DNA from: JACKCD01 sp041390905
GTDB lineage: Bacteria; Chloroflexota; Anaerolineae; Promineifilales; Promineifilaceae
NCBI GenBank assembly: GCA_041390905.1
Contig: JAWKPA010000012.1
Span: 62,001 to 126,000, forward strand
Direction of reading: 5' to 3'
DNA length: 64,000 nt
In this document: piece after piece, positions 32,331-40,569 of the stretch
How positions within the stretch are numbered: position 1 is the first letter of the stretch
Layout of the letters: every line of letters starts with the position of its first letter
Program-made: the position numbers and the translations under genes
The notes under the pieces: generated by a model
What the model saw: the letters and a program-made list of their open reading frames with translations, nothing else
What the model was told of the DNA's origin: nothing
The model's database searches: none

Positions 32331-34100
32331 ATGTTTACAGGAACAGCATTTGCGATCTTTTTTATGTCCTTAACCGGGCTAGTCATTTTACTGGCCTTTA
32401 TTCGTCCGCTTACCGGGCTGGTGATCATTACCGAACGGCAAGTGGGGATTGTCATCAAGCGGTTTGGGCCTCAGCTTCCCCCCGGCAAGCTGTTGGCACT
32501 CAAGGGCGAGGCTGGTTTACAGGCCGATACGCTTGCCCCCGGCTGGCACTTTGGCTACTTTCCCTGGCAATATTCCGTCCACAAAGTGCCAATGACCATT
32601 ATCCCGCAGGGGGAAATTGGGCTGGTGGTGGCGGCCGATGGGCAGGCAATGCCCGCCAACCGCATTTTGGGGCGCGTGGTAGATTGCGACAACTTTCAGG
32701 ATGGGCGGAAGTTTTTGACCAATGGCGGCGAAAAAGGGCGGCAGTTGTCGCTGCTCACCGCCGGTACATACCGCATCAACACCGAGTTGTTTACTATTAT
32801 CACCGCCCGCAATGCCGAGCAGCATGGCATGGCGGCACGCCATTTGCTGGTCTACCAGGTTGAACCCGACCGCGTGGGCATTGTGACGACGCTAGACGGG
32901 CAGCCGATTGACGAAGGGGAAATTGCTGGCCCTCTCGTTGAAGGCCACAACAATTTTCAGGACGGACAGATGTTTTTGGACAATCACGGTCGGCGCGGCT
33001 TGCAGGAGCAGGTGCTGCTGTCTGGCTCGTGGAACCTGAATCCGTGGTTTGTCTATGTGGAGCAAACGGCGATGGTGGAAATTCCCATCGGCCACGTAGG
33101 GATTGTGATTGCCTATGTGGGGAAGGCACATCAGGATGTGAGCGGTGAGTCGTTTAAGCATGGCAACCTGGTGGAGCCGGGTCACAAGGGCGTGTGGGTT
33201 ACGCCGCTCTATCCGGGCAAGCATCCGATAAACGGCCGTGTTATGCGTGTCGAACTCGTCCCCACTACCAACATCGTCCTCAACTGGGCCAGCCGCACCG
33301 AAGCCCACAAATACGATGCCTCGCTGTCGCCCATCACCGTGCGCTCCAAAGACGGCTTTGCCTTCAACCTGGACGTATCGCAAATCATCCACATCGGCGC
33401 ATTGGAAGCACCCAAGGTGATTTCGCGGGTGGGGTCGGTGCAGAATTTGGTTGACCACGTGCTACAGCCAATTGTGGGCAACTACTTCCGCAACTCGGCG
33501 CAGGAATATACGGTGCTGGACTTCCTGAGTGCCCGCAGTGAGCGGCAGGTGGAAGCGACTGAACACATTCGCCGCGCTGTGAGTGCCTACGATGTGCAGG
33601 CGTTGGACACGCTGATTGGCGACATTACCCCGCCGGAGACGCTGATGGTGACGCAAACCGACCGCAAGATTGCCGAGGAGCAGCGTAAGACGTATGAAGT
33701 GCAGCAGATGGCGCAGGAACAGCGGCAGGCATTGGTACGGGCAAAGGCAGTGGCCGATATTCAGGAAGAGATGGTGAAGTCGGAAAAGAGCGTGGACATT
33801 GCCACGCTGAAGGCGCAGGCCGATGTGCAGCAGGCGACGGGTGAGGCCAAATCTACCCAGCTTCGGGCTGAAGGTGAGGCCAACGCCATTCGCAGCACGG
33901 GGCAGGCGCGGGCGGAAGTGTACCGGCTGGGTGTGGAAGCACTGGGGGCGCAAGGGTTCACGACGCTGCAAATGATGCAGATTGTGGGCGACAAGGCGGT
34001 GCGGATTGTGCCGGATGTAGCCGTAACCGGCAGCAACAGCGGCGGCGGCCTGGCGGAGGGGCTGCTGGGGCTGGTGCTGCGGGAGAAGAACAGCGATTAG
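32331..34100 (+). CDS. Large flotillin-like SPFH protein
   Basis: 589 residues. An N-terminal membrane helix (AIFFMSLTGLVILLAFI) precedes a long region with duplicated segments: VDCDNFQDGRKFLTNGGEKGRQLSLLTAGTYRIN and, later, VEGHNNFQDGQMFLDNHGRRGLQEQVLLSGSWNLN. An SPFH domain follows (TVRSKDGFAFNLDVSQIIHIG...VGNYFRNSAQEYTVLDFLS), then a Glu/Ala/Gln coiled coil (DRKIAEEQRKTYEVQQMAQEQRQALVRAKAVADIQEEM). The length and the repeated NFQDG blocks match large bacterial flotillin-like proteins. AAGGA precedes the ATG. It probably forms oligomers with SPFH gene 1. Its last codons (NSD-stop) lie in a GGAGATTGG-type repeat. Confidence 0.85.
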   Translation: MFTGTAFAIFFMSLTGLVILLAFIRPLTGLVIITERQVGIVIKRFGPQLPPGKLLALKGEAGLQADTLAPGWHFGYFPWQYSVHKVPMTIIPQGEIGLVVAADGQAMPANRILGRVVDCDNFQDGRKFLTNGGEKGRQLSLLTAGTYRINTELFTIITARNAEQHGMAARHLLVYQVEPDRVGIVTTLDGQPIDEGEIAGPLVEGHNNFQDGQMFLDNHGRRGLQEQVLLSGSWNLNPWFVYVEQTAMVEIPIGHVGIVIAYVGKAHQDVSGESFKHGNLVEPGHKGVWVTPLYPGKHPINGRVMRVELVPTTNIVLNWASRTEAHKYDASLSPITVRSKDGFAFNLDVSQIIHIGALEAPKVISRVGSVQNLVDHVLQPIVGNYFRNSAQEYTVLDFLSARSERQVEATEHIRRAVSAYDVQALDTLIGDITPPETLMVTQTDRKIAEEQRKTYEVQQMAQEQRQALVRAKAVADIQEEMVKSEKSVDIATLKAQADVQQATGEAKSTQLRAEGEANAIRSTGQARAEVYRLGVEALGAQGFTTLQMMQIVGDKAVRIVPDVAVTGSNSGGGLAEGLLGLVLREKNSD

Positions 34101-34170
34101 CGATTGGTTAATTGGAGATTGGAGATTGGTTGGCTGCCTATCCCAATCTCCAATCGCTAATCTCCAATTG
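34095..34170. repeat. Tandem-unit palindrome, GGAGATTGG family
   Basis: GATTAGCGATTGG...GGAGATTGGAGATTGG (34096-34127) faces CAATCTCCAATC...CTAATCTCCAATTG (34144-34170). It overlaps the stop codons of both convergent neighbours, the SPFH and P1-peptidase genes. Confidence 0.8.
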
Positions 34171-35284
34171 CTGATCGGCCAAACCGCTGCATGATTGCTA
34201 ACACGTCATCTACCGGTAGGGCGTGGCGGGTGTTGCCGTCACGCCCGATGACGGTGTGGGCCATGAAGAGGCTGTTGAGGATAGCTTCTTCGATGGTTTC
34301 GATAACGGCCGTTCCCAGCAAACTCATGATCGGTTGTTCCAGCAAAACGGCGCGTTGCACAACCAGCTCGGCCGGCCGATCTGGCACAGTGTAGGCCGTG
34401 GAAAAGGCAATGACAAAATCGCCGCTGCCGCCAGCACAGGTGCTGCCGGTACGAGCCAGACCAAAGGCGGCGCGGCGACATAATCGTTCAAGCTGGCGGC
34501 TGTCGAGTGGGGCGTCGGTTGCCAGCACCATCATGATGGAGCCATCGTCCAAACGGAGTTCATCGCTGGGGGGCTGGAGGTGCTGCCCAACGGGAACCCC
34601 GGCAATCGTTAGCTCGTGGGGTTGGCCGAAGTTGGTTTGCACCAATGCGCCAATGGTAAAGCCGCCCGCACTTTCGGGCAGCACGCGGCTGGCGGTGCCA
34701 ATGCCGCCTTTCCAGCCAAAGCAGCTTGTGCCAGCCCCTGCCCCCACGGCTCCTTCTGCCACGGGATCGGTGCTGGCGTTGGTGATGGCGCGGAAAACGG
34801 CCGTTTCTCCTACCACCCTTCCCTGCATATCATTCAAGAAGCCATCGTTTGTTTCCCCCACCACCGGGTTTACGCTGGCGTAGCCACGCCGCCCCGTTGT
34901 GGCAAACCCCACGCCGATGTGGGGGTTTTGTACCAGAGCATGGGAAATCAGGGCATCGGCTACGCGGGGGGCGTTGAGGGTGCTGGTCAGGGCAATGGGG
35001 GTTTCCAGGTTGCCCAATTCACGCACCTGCTCAAAGCCGATGACTTTGCCAAAACCGTTGATGCTGTGAACAGCGGCCGGCGCTTTGTCCTTATAAAGAT
35101 TACCTTGATGGGGCAAAATGACGGTGACACCAGTACGAAACGGCCCCTGCCCCGGCTGCCACACCCCATCCCCAGCCACCACTGTTGCATGACCAACCGC
35201 CACGCCCGCCACATCAGTAATGCCATTGTGCTTTCCGACTGCCAATTGGCGTGGCAGCATATTGAATGCACCAATTCGTTTCAT
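34157..35284 (-). CDS. P1-family (DmpA/L-aminopeptidase D-esterase) peptidase
   Basis: 375 residues. These N-terminal nucleophile-type enzymes self-cleave before a Ser/Thr, giving alpha and beta subunits, and then hydrolyse N-terminal amino acids. The cleavage/nucleophile site is in STCAGGSGDFVIAFSTAY, with Ser of GGSGDF as the predicted nucleophile. Other landmarks are NGITDVAGVAVGHATV, PIALTSTLNAPRVADAL, VGETNDGFLND and GAGAGTSCFGWKGGIGTASR. AGGAGG lies just before the ATG. The last residues, AIGD-stop, are repeat-derived. Confidence 0.88.
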   Translation of the reverse strand: MKRIGAFNMLPRQLAVGKHNGITDVAGVAVGHATVVAGDGVWQPGQGPFRTGVTVILPHQGNLYKDKAPAAVHSINGFGKVIGFEQVRELGNLETPIALTSTLNAPRVADALISHALVQNPHIGVGFATTGRRGYASVNPVVGETNDGFLNDMQGRVVGETAVFRAITNASTDPVAEGAVGAGAGTSCFGWKGGIGTASRVLPESAGGFTIGALVQTNFGQPHELTIAGVPVGQHLQPPSDELRLDDGSIMMVLATDAPLDSRQLERLCRRAAFGLARTGSTCAGGSGDFVIAFSTAYTVPDRPAELVVQRAVLLEQPIMSLLGTAVIETIEEAILNSLFMAHTVIGRDGNTRHALPVDDVLAIMQRFGRSAIGD

Positions 35285-35347
35285 GGTTCCTCCTCGATAG
35301 CAGCCACAATGATGCTCATTGTGACCATTTTCCTATGACCTATTTCT

Positions 35348-35389
35348 TTGACGGATTCCGGTTTTGCCTCATACTGTATACATCAGTAT
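35348..35389 (+). promoter_or_regulatory. Candidate promoter/operator of the HD-GYP gene
   Basis: TTGACG (35348-35353) and TACTGT (35372-35377) are 18 bases apart. The -10 lies within the inverted repeat ATACTG-N7-CAGTAT (35371-35389), which could be a regulator site. Confidence 0.4.
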
Positions 35390-35425
35390 TGTTTTCCTGG
35401 GATTACCCAACAGGGAGTCGTCTTA

Positions 35426-36196
35426 ATGAAGGCATCGTTGTCGTTTACGAATGAAAGACATCTCCTGCATATGGTGCAGGCAGTTGATCTGCGTGCGCCC
35501 TATGCGATGGGACATTTTCAAACTGTTTCCCGCTATGCGGTACTCATTGCCCAAGAGATGGGATTGCCTTCACCGATGGTGGAGACCATGCGTAAAGCGG
35601 GTCTACTCCACGACATCGGCAAATTCTGGATTCCCGACGACATCTTAACCAAACCCGGCCGCTTAACGCCAGAAGAGTTTGCCCTGGTGCAGCAGCACCC
35701 CGTCATTGGAGCCAATGTGCTGGATGGCTTTCCCACGCTGGCGGAGGTTGTCCCCATGATTCGTCATCATCATGAACGCTTTGATGGCAAAGGGTACCCC
35801 AATGGGTTAGCCGGGATAGAAATCCCGTTGGGGGCGCGGATTTTGAACGTGGCCGACACGGTGGAGGCAATGGCCTCTGACAGGCCATATAAAAAAGGGT
35901 ATCCGTTGGAAAAAATTCTGTCTATCTTGCAAGAAGAAGCCGGACAGCAGTTTGACCCCGAAATGGTTGAGGCGTTTATGCAGGGGCTTGGCAAGGCCGG
36001 TACAGACATCATCAATAACCCGGGGGCGGCGTTGGGGGGCAACCCCGTTGATCCAGAATCATTCCAGCTTTTGGCGTCGGCACTAATGAATTGGCTTCAG
36101 TTTCGCCTGACACGCTTCCCGAATGAGGCTGCGAGCCAAAATTCGGGTAGGATCAACAATATGGAGTCCACGCCACTGGCTGCTTTGAACCGCTAG
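35426..36196 (+). CDS. HD-GYP-type HD-domain phosphohydrolase
   Basis: 256 residues, without a receiver domain. HD motifs are the metal-binding H at GHFQTVSRYAVLIAQ, LLHDIGKF, a second His (VQQHPVIGA) and HHHERFDGKGYP, which contains the GYP signature of cyclic-di-GMP phosphodiesterases. The family may also act on other cyclic dinucleotides, and no GGDEF partner is in the window. GGGAG lies ~8 bases before the ATG. The last ~38 residues are encoded opposite the 3' end of the convergent racemase gene and look non-conserved, so the tail is probably extra. Confidence 0.85.
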   Translation: MKASLSFTNERHLLHMVQAVDLRAPYAMGHFQTVSRYAVLIAQEMGLPSPMVETMRKAGLLHDIGKFWIPDDILTKPGRLTPEEFALVQQHPVIGANVLDGFPTLAEVVPMIRHHHERFDGKGYPNGLAGIEIPLGARILNVADTVEAMASDRPYKKGYPLEKILSILQEEAGQQFDPEMVEAFMQGLGKAGTDIINNPGAALGGNPVDPESFQLLASALMNWLQFRLTRFPNEAASQNSGRINNMESTPLAALNR

Positions 36197-36841
36197 GGGC
36201 ATTTCGGTGCAGCCGAGAACAATGGCTTCAGCTCCTTTTTGTTGTAACGCGACCATTGCCTGTTCCAGATTTGCCACGGCCTGGGGTGTGGCAACGCCGC
36301 ACGCTTTAATGCCGTAGCTGGGGTGATAAACGGCCGTATGTACCACCGCCTCCTGCATCTCCCGCTCTGGTACCTGCACTGTAAAACCAAGCGGCTCCAG
36401 GACGGCAGGGTAAATGCGGGTGAGGTAGGTGCCGGTGGTGGAAAGGATGCCGATGTTGTGGAGAAACGGCCGTTCTTCGCGCAAAAACCGCCCCGTCTCC
36501 CCAATCATATGCAGCAACTGCACCCCACACCGATCCGCCTCCGCCTGCACCAGCCCAAAAATCTCCGGCGAGTGCGCTGTGTTGCAAGGAACTCCAATCA
36601 CTTCTGCCCCCGCCTGCGCCAGCCGCCGCAGTTGCCGCGCCAGCGCGTGCCCCGGATTCTCGGCCACCTTTCCCAGTAAATATTCCGTTCTATCCAAAAT
36701 CTCACTGGGACCAGACAAACTCAGCACCGTCAAATGATCCTGATCCTTCGCCGCCACCGTCTCGGCCAGAATTTTGTTAAACAGATCCGCCCCGGCAAAC
36801 GGCCCCACCCCGGCAATTAACCCAATTGTTTTTTCACTCAT
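36083..36841 (-). CDS. Aspartate/glutamate racemase-family protein
   Basis: 252 residues. Two catalytic cysteines are visible, VPCNTAHS (about residue 85) and VLGCTEMPL (about 208), as required for cofactor-independent two-base racemisation. The N-terminus IGLIAGVGPFAGADLFNKI and the tail DPTRILARSLIREA are family-typical. Both Cys motifs favour an active aspartate racemase. It overlaps the convergent HD-GYP gene by 114 bases. An inverted repeat lies just upstream of the start. Confidence 0.85.
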   Translation of the reverse strand: MSEKTIGLIAGVGPFAGADLFNKILAETVAAKDQDHLTVLSLSGPSEILDRTEYLLGKVAENPGHALARQLRRLAQAGAEVIGVPCNTAHSPEIFGLVQAEADRCGVQLLHMIGETGRFLREERPFLHNIGILSTTGTYLTRIYPAVLEPLGFTVQVPEREMQEAVVHTAVYHPSYGIKACGVATPQAVANLEQAMVALQQKGAEAIVLGCTEMPLAVQSSQWRGLHIVDPTRILARSLIREACQAKLKPIH

Positions 36842-36852
36842 AAGATTTTTTT

Positions 36853-36908
36853 GACAGGATTGACAAGATTTCAAATGGTTAATCCTGCGCAATCTTGTAA
36901 ATCCTGTC
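36853..36908. repeat. Tandem-unit palindrome, GACAGGATTGACAAGATT family
   Basis: GACAGGATTGACAAGATT (36853-36870) faces AATCTTGTAAATCCTGTC (36891-36908) in the gap upstream of the racemase. Confidence 0.75.
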
Positions 36909-36936
36909 TAAATTCAGGAGCTTGTCAGAGAAGTCT

Positions 36937-37035
36937 GAATAGATGCGCGGATGACGCGGATTTGTGGGGATAAACACGGATTTTTCTTTTGATCCGCGAA
37001 AATCCGCTCTGATCCGCGTTATCCGCGCATCTATT
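36937..37035. repeat. Tandem-unit palindrome, CGCGGAT family
   Basis: GATGCGCGGATGACGCGGAT... (36942-36983) faces AATCCGCTCTGATCCGCGTT... (37001-37034). Similar CGCGGA units are seen at 5255-5282 and form the arms of the in-frame insertion at 39899-40075. Confidence 0.75.
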
Positions 37036-37054
37036 TTCTTTTTCCGACAGGCTG

Positions 37055-38245
37055 TTAGACAACGCCATTAGCCCGCAGTTGGGCGATAGCATCTACATCA
37101 TACCCCAGCCGAGCCAGGACTTCATCGGTGTCGGCACCCAGAACGGGGGGGGCGGTGCGGATAGTGGCCGGGGTTTCGGATAGCTTGGCAACGGGGCCAA
37201 GTAGCTTGATTGGCCCGGCGGTCGGGTGTTCGACCTCTTGCACCATCTGCCGTGCCGCAATTTGCGGGTCGTTGAGGATGGTGGGAATGTCGTTGATGGG
37301 GCTGACGGGAATTTTGGCGGCGAGGATGCGGTCGTGCCAAACGGCCGTTTCTTCCTCCCGAAACGTCTTTTGCATCTCCCCAATCAACGCCACCCGCCGC
37401 GTCACCCGGTCGGCGTTGCTGGCATACTGCGGGTCATCGGCCAAATCCGGCCGGCCAATCGCCCGGCACAGCCGCCGATACTGCTCATCCGACCCAATGC
37501 CCACGGCAATGTGGCCGTCGGCCGTGGGAAACGTTTCATACGGCACAATGCTGGCGTGGGCGTTGCCATACCGCTGCGGCGTTTTGCCCGTGGCAAAATA
37601 GTTGTGCGCCACATTGATCAACCACGCCACCTGCGAATCAAGCAGTGCCACGTCAATATATTGCCCGCGCCCCGTTTGCGAACGGTGGTGCAAGGCTACC
37701 AAAATGGCGTTACAGGCAAACAGCCCCGTTGTCACATCCACCACCGCCACCCCCACCTTGTACGGCTCGCCGTCGGCCGGCCCGGTGATGGACATCACCC
37801 CGCCCTGCGCCTGGATGAGAAAGTCAAAACCCGGCCGTTCGCGGTATGGCCCGTTTTGTCCGTAGCCAGTAATCGAGCAATAAATGAGGCCGGGGTTGAT
37901 TTGCGACAGCGTTTCATAATCCAACCCCATGCGCTGCATGGTGTCAACCTTAAAATTTTCGATGAGAACATCAGCTTCCGCCGCCAGCTTTTTGAGGATA
38001 GCCAGCCCTTCCCCGGTTTTCAGATCAAGCGTCATGCTTTTCTTGTTGCGGTTGGCACTGAGAAAATAGGCGGCCTGGTCGCCCACCCAGGGCGGTCCCC
38101 ATTGGCGGGTGCCATCGCCGCTGCCCGGCTGCTCAATTTTTAGCACGTCGGCACCATAATCGGCCAGCATCATGGTGCAATAGGGGCCAGCCAGGATGCG
38201 TGTCAGGTCAAGAACACGGATATTTTGTAGGGCGGGTTGGGTCAA
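37055..38245 (-). CDS. CaiB/BaiF family III CoA-transferase
   Basis: About 396 residues. It transfers CoA between carboxylic acids. Family motifs are VLDLTRILAGPYCTMMLADYGADVLKIEQPGSGD, LDLKTGEGLAILKKLAAEADVLIENFK, the catalytic Asp in RPGFDFLIQAQGG and QYIDVALLDSQVAWL. The start is most likely a TTG (LTQPALQNIRV) six bases after AAGGAG; the longer ORF would begin inside a GGAGATTGG repeat. There are no neighbouring acyl-CoA genes, so the acid is unknown. Confidence 0.88.
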   Translation of the reverse strand: MTQPALQNIRVLDLTRILAGPYCTMMLADYGADVLKIEQPGSGDGTRQWGPPWVGDQAAYFLSANRNKKSMTLDLKTGEGLAILKKLAAEADVLIENFKVDTMQRMGLDYETLSQINPGLIYCSITGYGQNGPYRERPGFDFLIQAQGGVMSITGPADGEPYKVGVAVVDVTTGLFACNAILVALHHRSQTGRGQYIDVALLDSQVAWLINVAHNYFATGKTPQRYGNAHASIVPYETFPTADGHIAVGIGSDEQYRRLCRAIGRPDLADDPQYASNADRVTRRVALIGEMQKTFREEETAVWHDRILAAKIPVSPINDIPTILNDPQIAARQMVQEVEHPTAGPIKLLGPVAKLSETPATIRTAPPVLGADTDEVLARLGYDVDAIAQLRANGVV

Positions 38246-38273
38246 GGGCAACTCCTTGTCAGACTTGTTTAGT

Positions 38274-38341
38274 AATTGGGGATTGGAGATTGGAGATTGA
38301 TGAGGGTTCACAATCTCCAATCTCCAATCTCCAATCCCTCA
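38274..38341. repeat. Tandem-unit palindrome, GGAGATTGG family
   Basis: GGGGATTGGAGATTGGAG (38278-38295) faces CAATCTCCAATCTCCAATC (38311-38336) between the CoA-transferase and the GT39-like gene. Confidence 0.8.
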
Positions 38342-38343
38342 GA

Positions 38344-40485
38344 TTAATCATCAACAATGTAGAGGGTGGCGAGCAAACGGCCGTTAACCGCCACCACATC
38401 TTCCGTCATGCCACCGGGCAAGGTTTGCTGAACGGCCGTTAATTCATCAAATCGCTCCGGCAGGAAAATATAAACCACACCCTTGTCAATGAGCAAACTG
38501 AGGTCTGCCGGGGGCAGCTCCGGCGGCTCTCCCACGTCAACGGCTTCAGCGTCTGCCACCAGATAGGGCAAGGTAGCAAAGTTCCAATACATCCAGGGTG
38601 CGCCCACAAAAAAGAAGCGGTGATCCCCCTTCAGCGCATTGAGACGCGGTGCCAGTTCAGTCGCCAACTCAGCGTGTGAGCCGCCATAAAGTCGCTGCGG
38701 TACGGCCTCGTTGAAGTAGGTGTTGAGGCTGGTGGTGGCAAAAACCACAACAGCCAGGGCTAACAATCCATTGACAACCGCGTTCGTCTGCGTCCCAGTT
38801 TCAAAAACGGCCGTTTTCACCATCTCCCCCACCTCCCACAGCCCCAACGCCACAAAAAAGCAGGTCGGCACCGCCAGCGTAATCAGCCGCTGGCTCGACG
38901 GTGGGCTTTCGGTCAGCATTCCTCCCAGCAGCATTCCCCCCCACCACCACGCCACCAGGGGAGCCGTTGGCTGTGCCTGCCGCCACCACAGCAATTTAGC
39001 CGTGCCAAACAGCAGCCCCAGCAAAAACATGGCCCCAAAAAATGGATCCAGCAGCGGCTGGCGCAGCCCGTACCACACGGTGCGGTCGGGATAATAGGTA
39101 AACGCCATCGCCGCCCGCTGGAACTGATCCCACAAAACGGCGGCATGGCTTTGCTGCCGAAGCTCCACCTCCCGCTCCAGCCAGCCGCTTTGGAAGATGC
39201 CTACTGTGTTCAGCCGGGCGTTAAATTCATCGGGGAAGCGGGCGGCGTATTGCAGCATGGGGGCAGCGGCGATGAGGAAGGTAAGGAGCATGATGAGCAG
39301 CCCGGTTTGGTGCTGCCGCCAAAAGTGGCGCGGGGCGCGAATGAATTGGTAAGCAATGACGGCGAGGACGACGACGGGGGTCAGCCGCGCCCCGGCGTAA
39401 AAATAAAAGGCAAAGCCACTCACCAGCCCCACCAAGCCCCAGTCGCGCCGTTTACCTTCGTCCAGGGCGCGAACGAGCAGCCACAGGGCGAGGGAGAGGA
39501 AGAGGGGATCGGCGATTTGGTTGGAGCCGAGGCGAGAGAAGTGGATGTGGTAATGGTAGGTGGCGAGGAGAACGGCCGTTAACCACCCCATCTTCTCCCC
39601 CGCCAGCCGCCGCACCAGCAAAAACGTCACCAGCACGTTGGCCGTGCCAACCAACGCCCAGGCAAGCCGCAGCCCAAAGATGGTGCGGCCAAAGAGGGCG
39701 ATGGTGAGGCTGTTGAAAAAGAAGCTCATGGTTGGCACGCCCAGCCAGCCCGTGCCAAGCGGGTTCCGCAGCGTGCCTTCCAGCACCCGCACCGCTTCCA
39801 GACCCTGCGAAGCTTCGTCACCGCCCAGGGTAAAGGGGATGGTTTCTAGCCGCCAGACGCGCAACAAAAAGGCTGCCAGAAGGAGCAGAAGGAGGAAAAT
39901 GGGACGCGGACGAACGCGGACAAACGCGGACAAATCTTTGATTTTCCAGTTTTGCCACCTGGTGGAAAAGGAAGTTTGGGACGCAGATTTTCCTGATAGA
40001 GCCTGATTTTTACGGCGTTGGCTGGTTGTAATCTGGCTCAATCCGCGTTCGTCCGCGTTTGTCCGCGTCCTATTGCAACGGGTGGGCAGAACGGCCGTTA
40101 ACCACAACCCTACCGCCGCCAGCCACGCCGCCGTCACCAGCAGGTAGCTGTCATTTTGGCCGAGTTGGGGAATGGTGAGCAGGGAATAGGCCAGGCAGAT
40201 GGCTGCCCCCAGCAGCAAAAAAAGCCGGGTTGCGGAAAAGCTGTGGAGGAAGTGGCGGAGAGACTGTGGATTACTGGGTGGTTTCTGGGGATAAACGGCC
40301 GTTTTATCCACAGGTTCGCGTAAAAACAGGGCAATGGCGACGATGGCAGCGGCAAAGACGGCCGACCACGGCGGCACCCCTTGCCCGGCTTCGGTGGCAG
40401 TGAGTTGGAGGAAATAAACGGCCGTTAGCACCCCCGCCACCACCACAATCAGCAGATAAAAAGCGTCACGCGCCTGTTCACGCAT
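38344..40485 (-). CDS. GT39/ArnT-like glycosyltransferase membrane protein with in-frame repeat insertion
   Basis: 713 residues with roughly twelve hydrophobic helices. After an early membrane segment comes the hallmark acidic loop RLETIPFTLGGDEASQGLEAVRVLEG, as in PMT/ArnT lipid-linked sugar transferases. YHYHIHFSRLGSNQIADPLFLSLALWLLVRAL follows, and a C-terminal periplasmic domain ends at ~residue 713. Such enzymes transfer a sugar from a polyprenyl carrier to protein or lipid. Residues ~137-195 (NRTRTNADERGLSQITT...LSAFVRVRPRP) are hydrophilic and lie between two helices; they are encoded by an inserted inverted repeat. I start at MREQARDAF, since the upstream codons are repeat. Confidence 0.8.
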   Translation of the reverse strand: MREQARDAFYLLIVVVAGVLTAVYFLQLTATEAGQGVPPWSAVFAAAIVAIALFLREPVDKTAVYPQKPPSNPQSLRHFLHSFSATRLFLLLGAAICLAYSLLTIPQLGQNDSYLLVTAAWLAAVGLWLTAVLPTRCNRTRTNADERGLSQITTSQRRKNQALSGKSASQTSFSTRWQNWKIKDLSAFVRVRPRPIFLLLLLLAAFLLRVWRLETIPFTLGGDEASQGLEAVRVLEGTLRNPLGTGWLGVPTMSFFFNSLTIALFGRTIFGLRLAWALVGTANVLVTFLLVRRLAGEKMGWLTAVLLATYHYHIHFSRLGSNQIADPLFLSLALWLLVRALDEGKRRDWGLVGLVSGFAFYFYAGARLTPVVVLAVIAYQFIRAPRHFWRQHQTGLLIMLLTFLIAAAPMLQYAARFPDEFNARLNTVGIFQSGWLEREVELRQQSHAAVLWDQFQRAAMAFTYYPDRTVWYGLRQPLLDPFFGAMFLLGLLFGTAKLLWWRQAQPTAPLVAWWWGGMLLGGMLTESPPSSQRLITLAVPTCFFVALGLWEVGEMVKTAVFETGTQTNAVVNGLLALAVVVFATTSLNTYFNEAVPQRLYGGSHAELATELAPRLNALKGDHRFFFVGAPWMYWNFATLPYLVADAEAVDVGEPPELPPADLSLLIDKGVVYIFLPERFDELTAVQQTLPGGMTEDVVAVNGRLLATLYIVDD
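39899..40075. repeat. Inverted-repeat element inserted in frame in the GT39-like gene
   Basis: Near-identical 29-bp arms of CGCGGAC units (39903-39931 and 40042-40070, about two mismatches) enclose ~110 bp. That interior includes GGGACGCAGATTTTCCTGAT, the unit of the palindrome at 43977-44040. The length preserves the reading frame. Confidence 0.8.
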
Positions 40486-40498
40486 GAATTTAAAGCAG

Positions 40499-40564
40499 AG
40501 AGATTGGGGATTAGAGGTTGGAGATTGTGAAGGTAGTCCCCAATCTCTAATCTCCAATCTCCAC
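40499..40564. repeat. Tandem-unit palindrome, GGAGATTGG family
   Basis: GATTGGGGATTAGAGGTTGG (40502-40521) faces CAATCTCTAATCTCCAATC (40541-40559) between the GT39-like and radical SAM genes. Confidence 0.75.
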
Positions 40565-40569
40565 TTATC

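Noticed and set aside
37226..38143. 305-aa + strand ORF opposite the CoA-transferase
   Set aside because: The CaiB/BaiF protein on the minus strand has all family motifs; the + frame does not resemble any protein.
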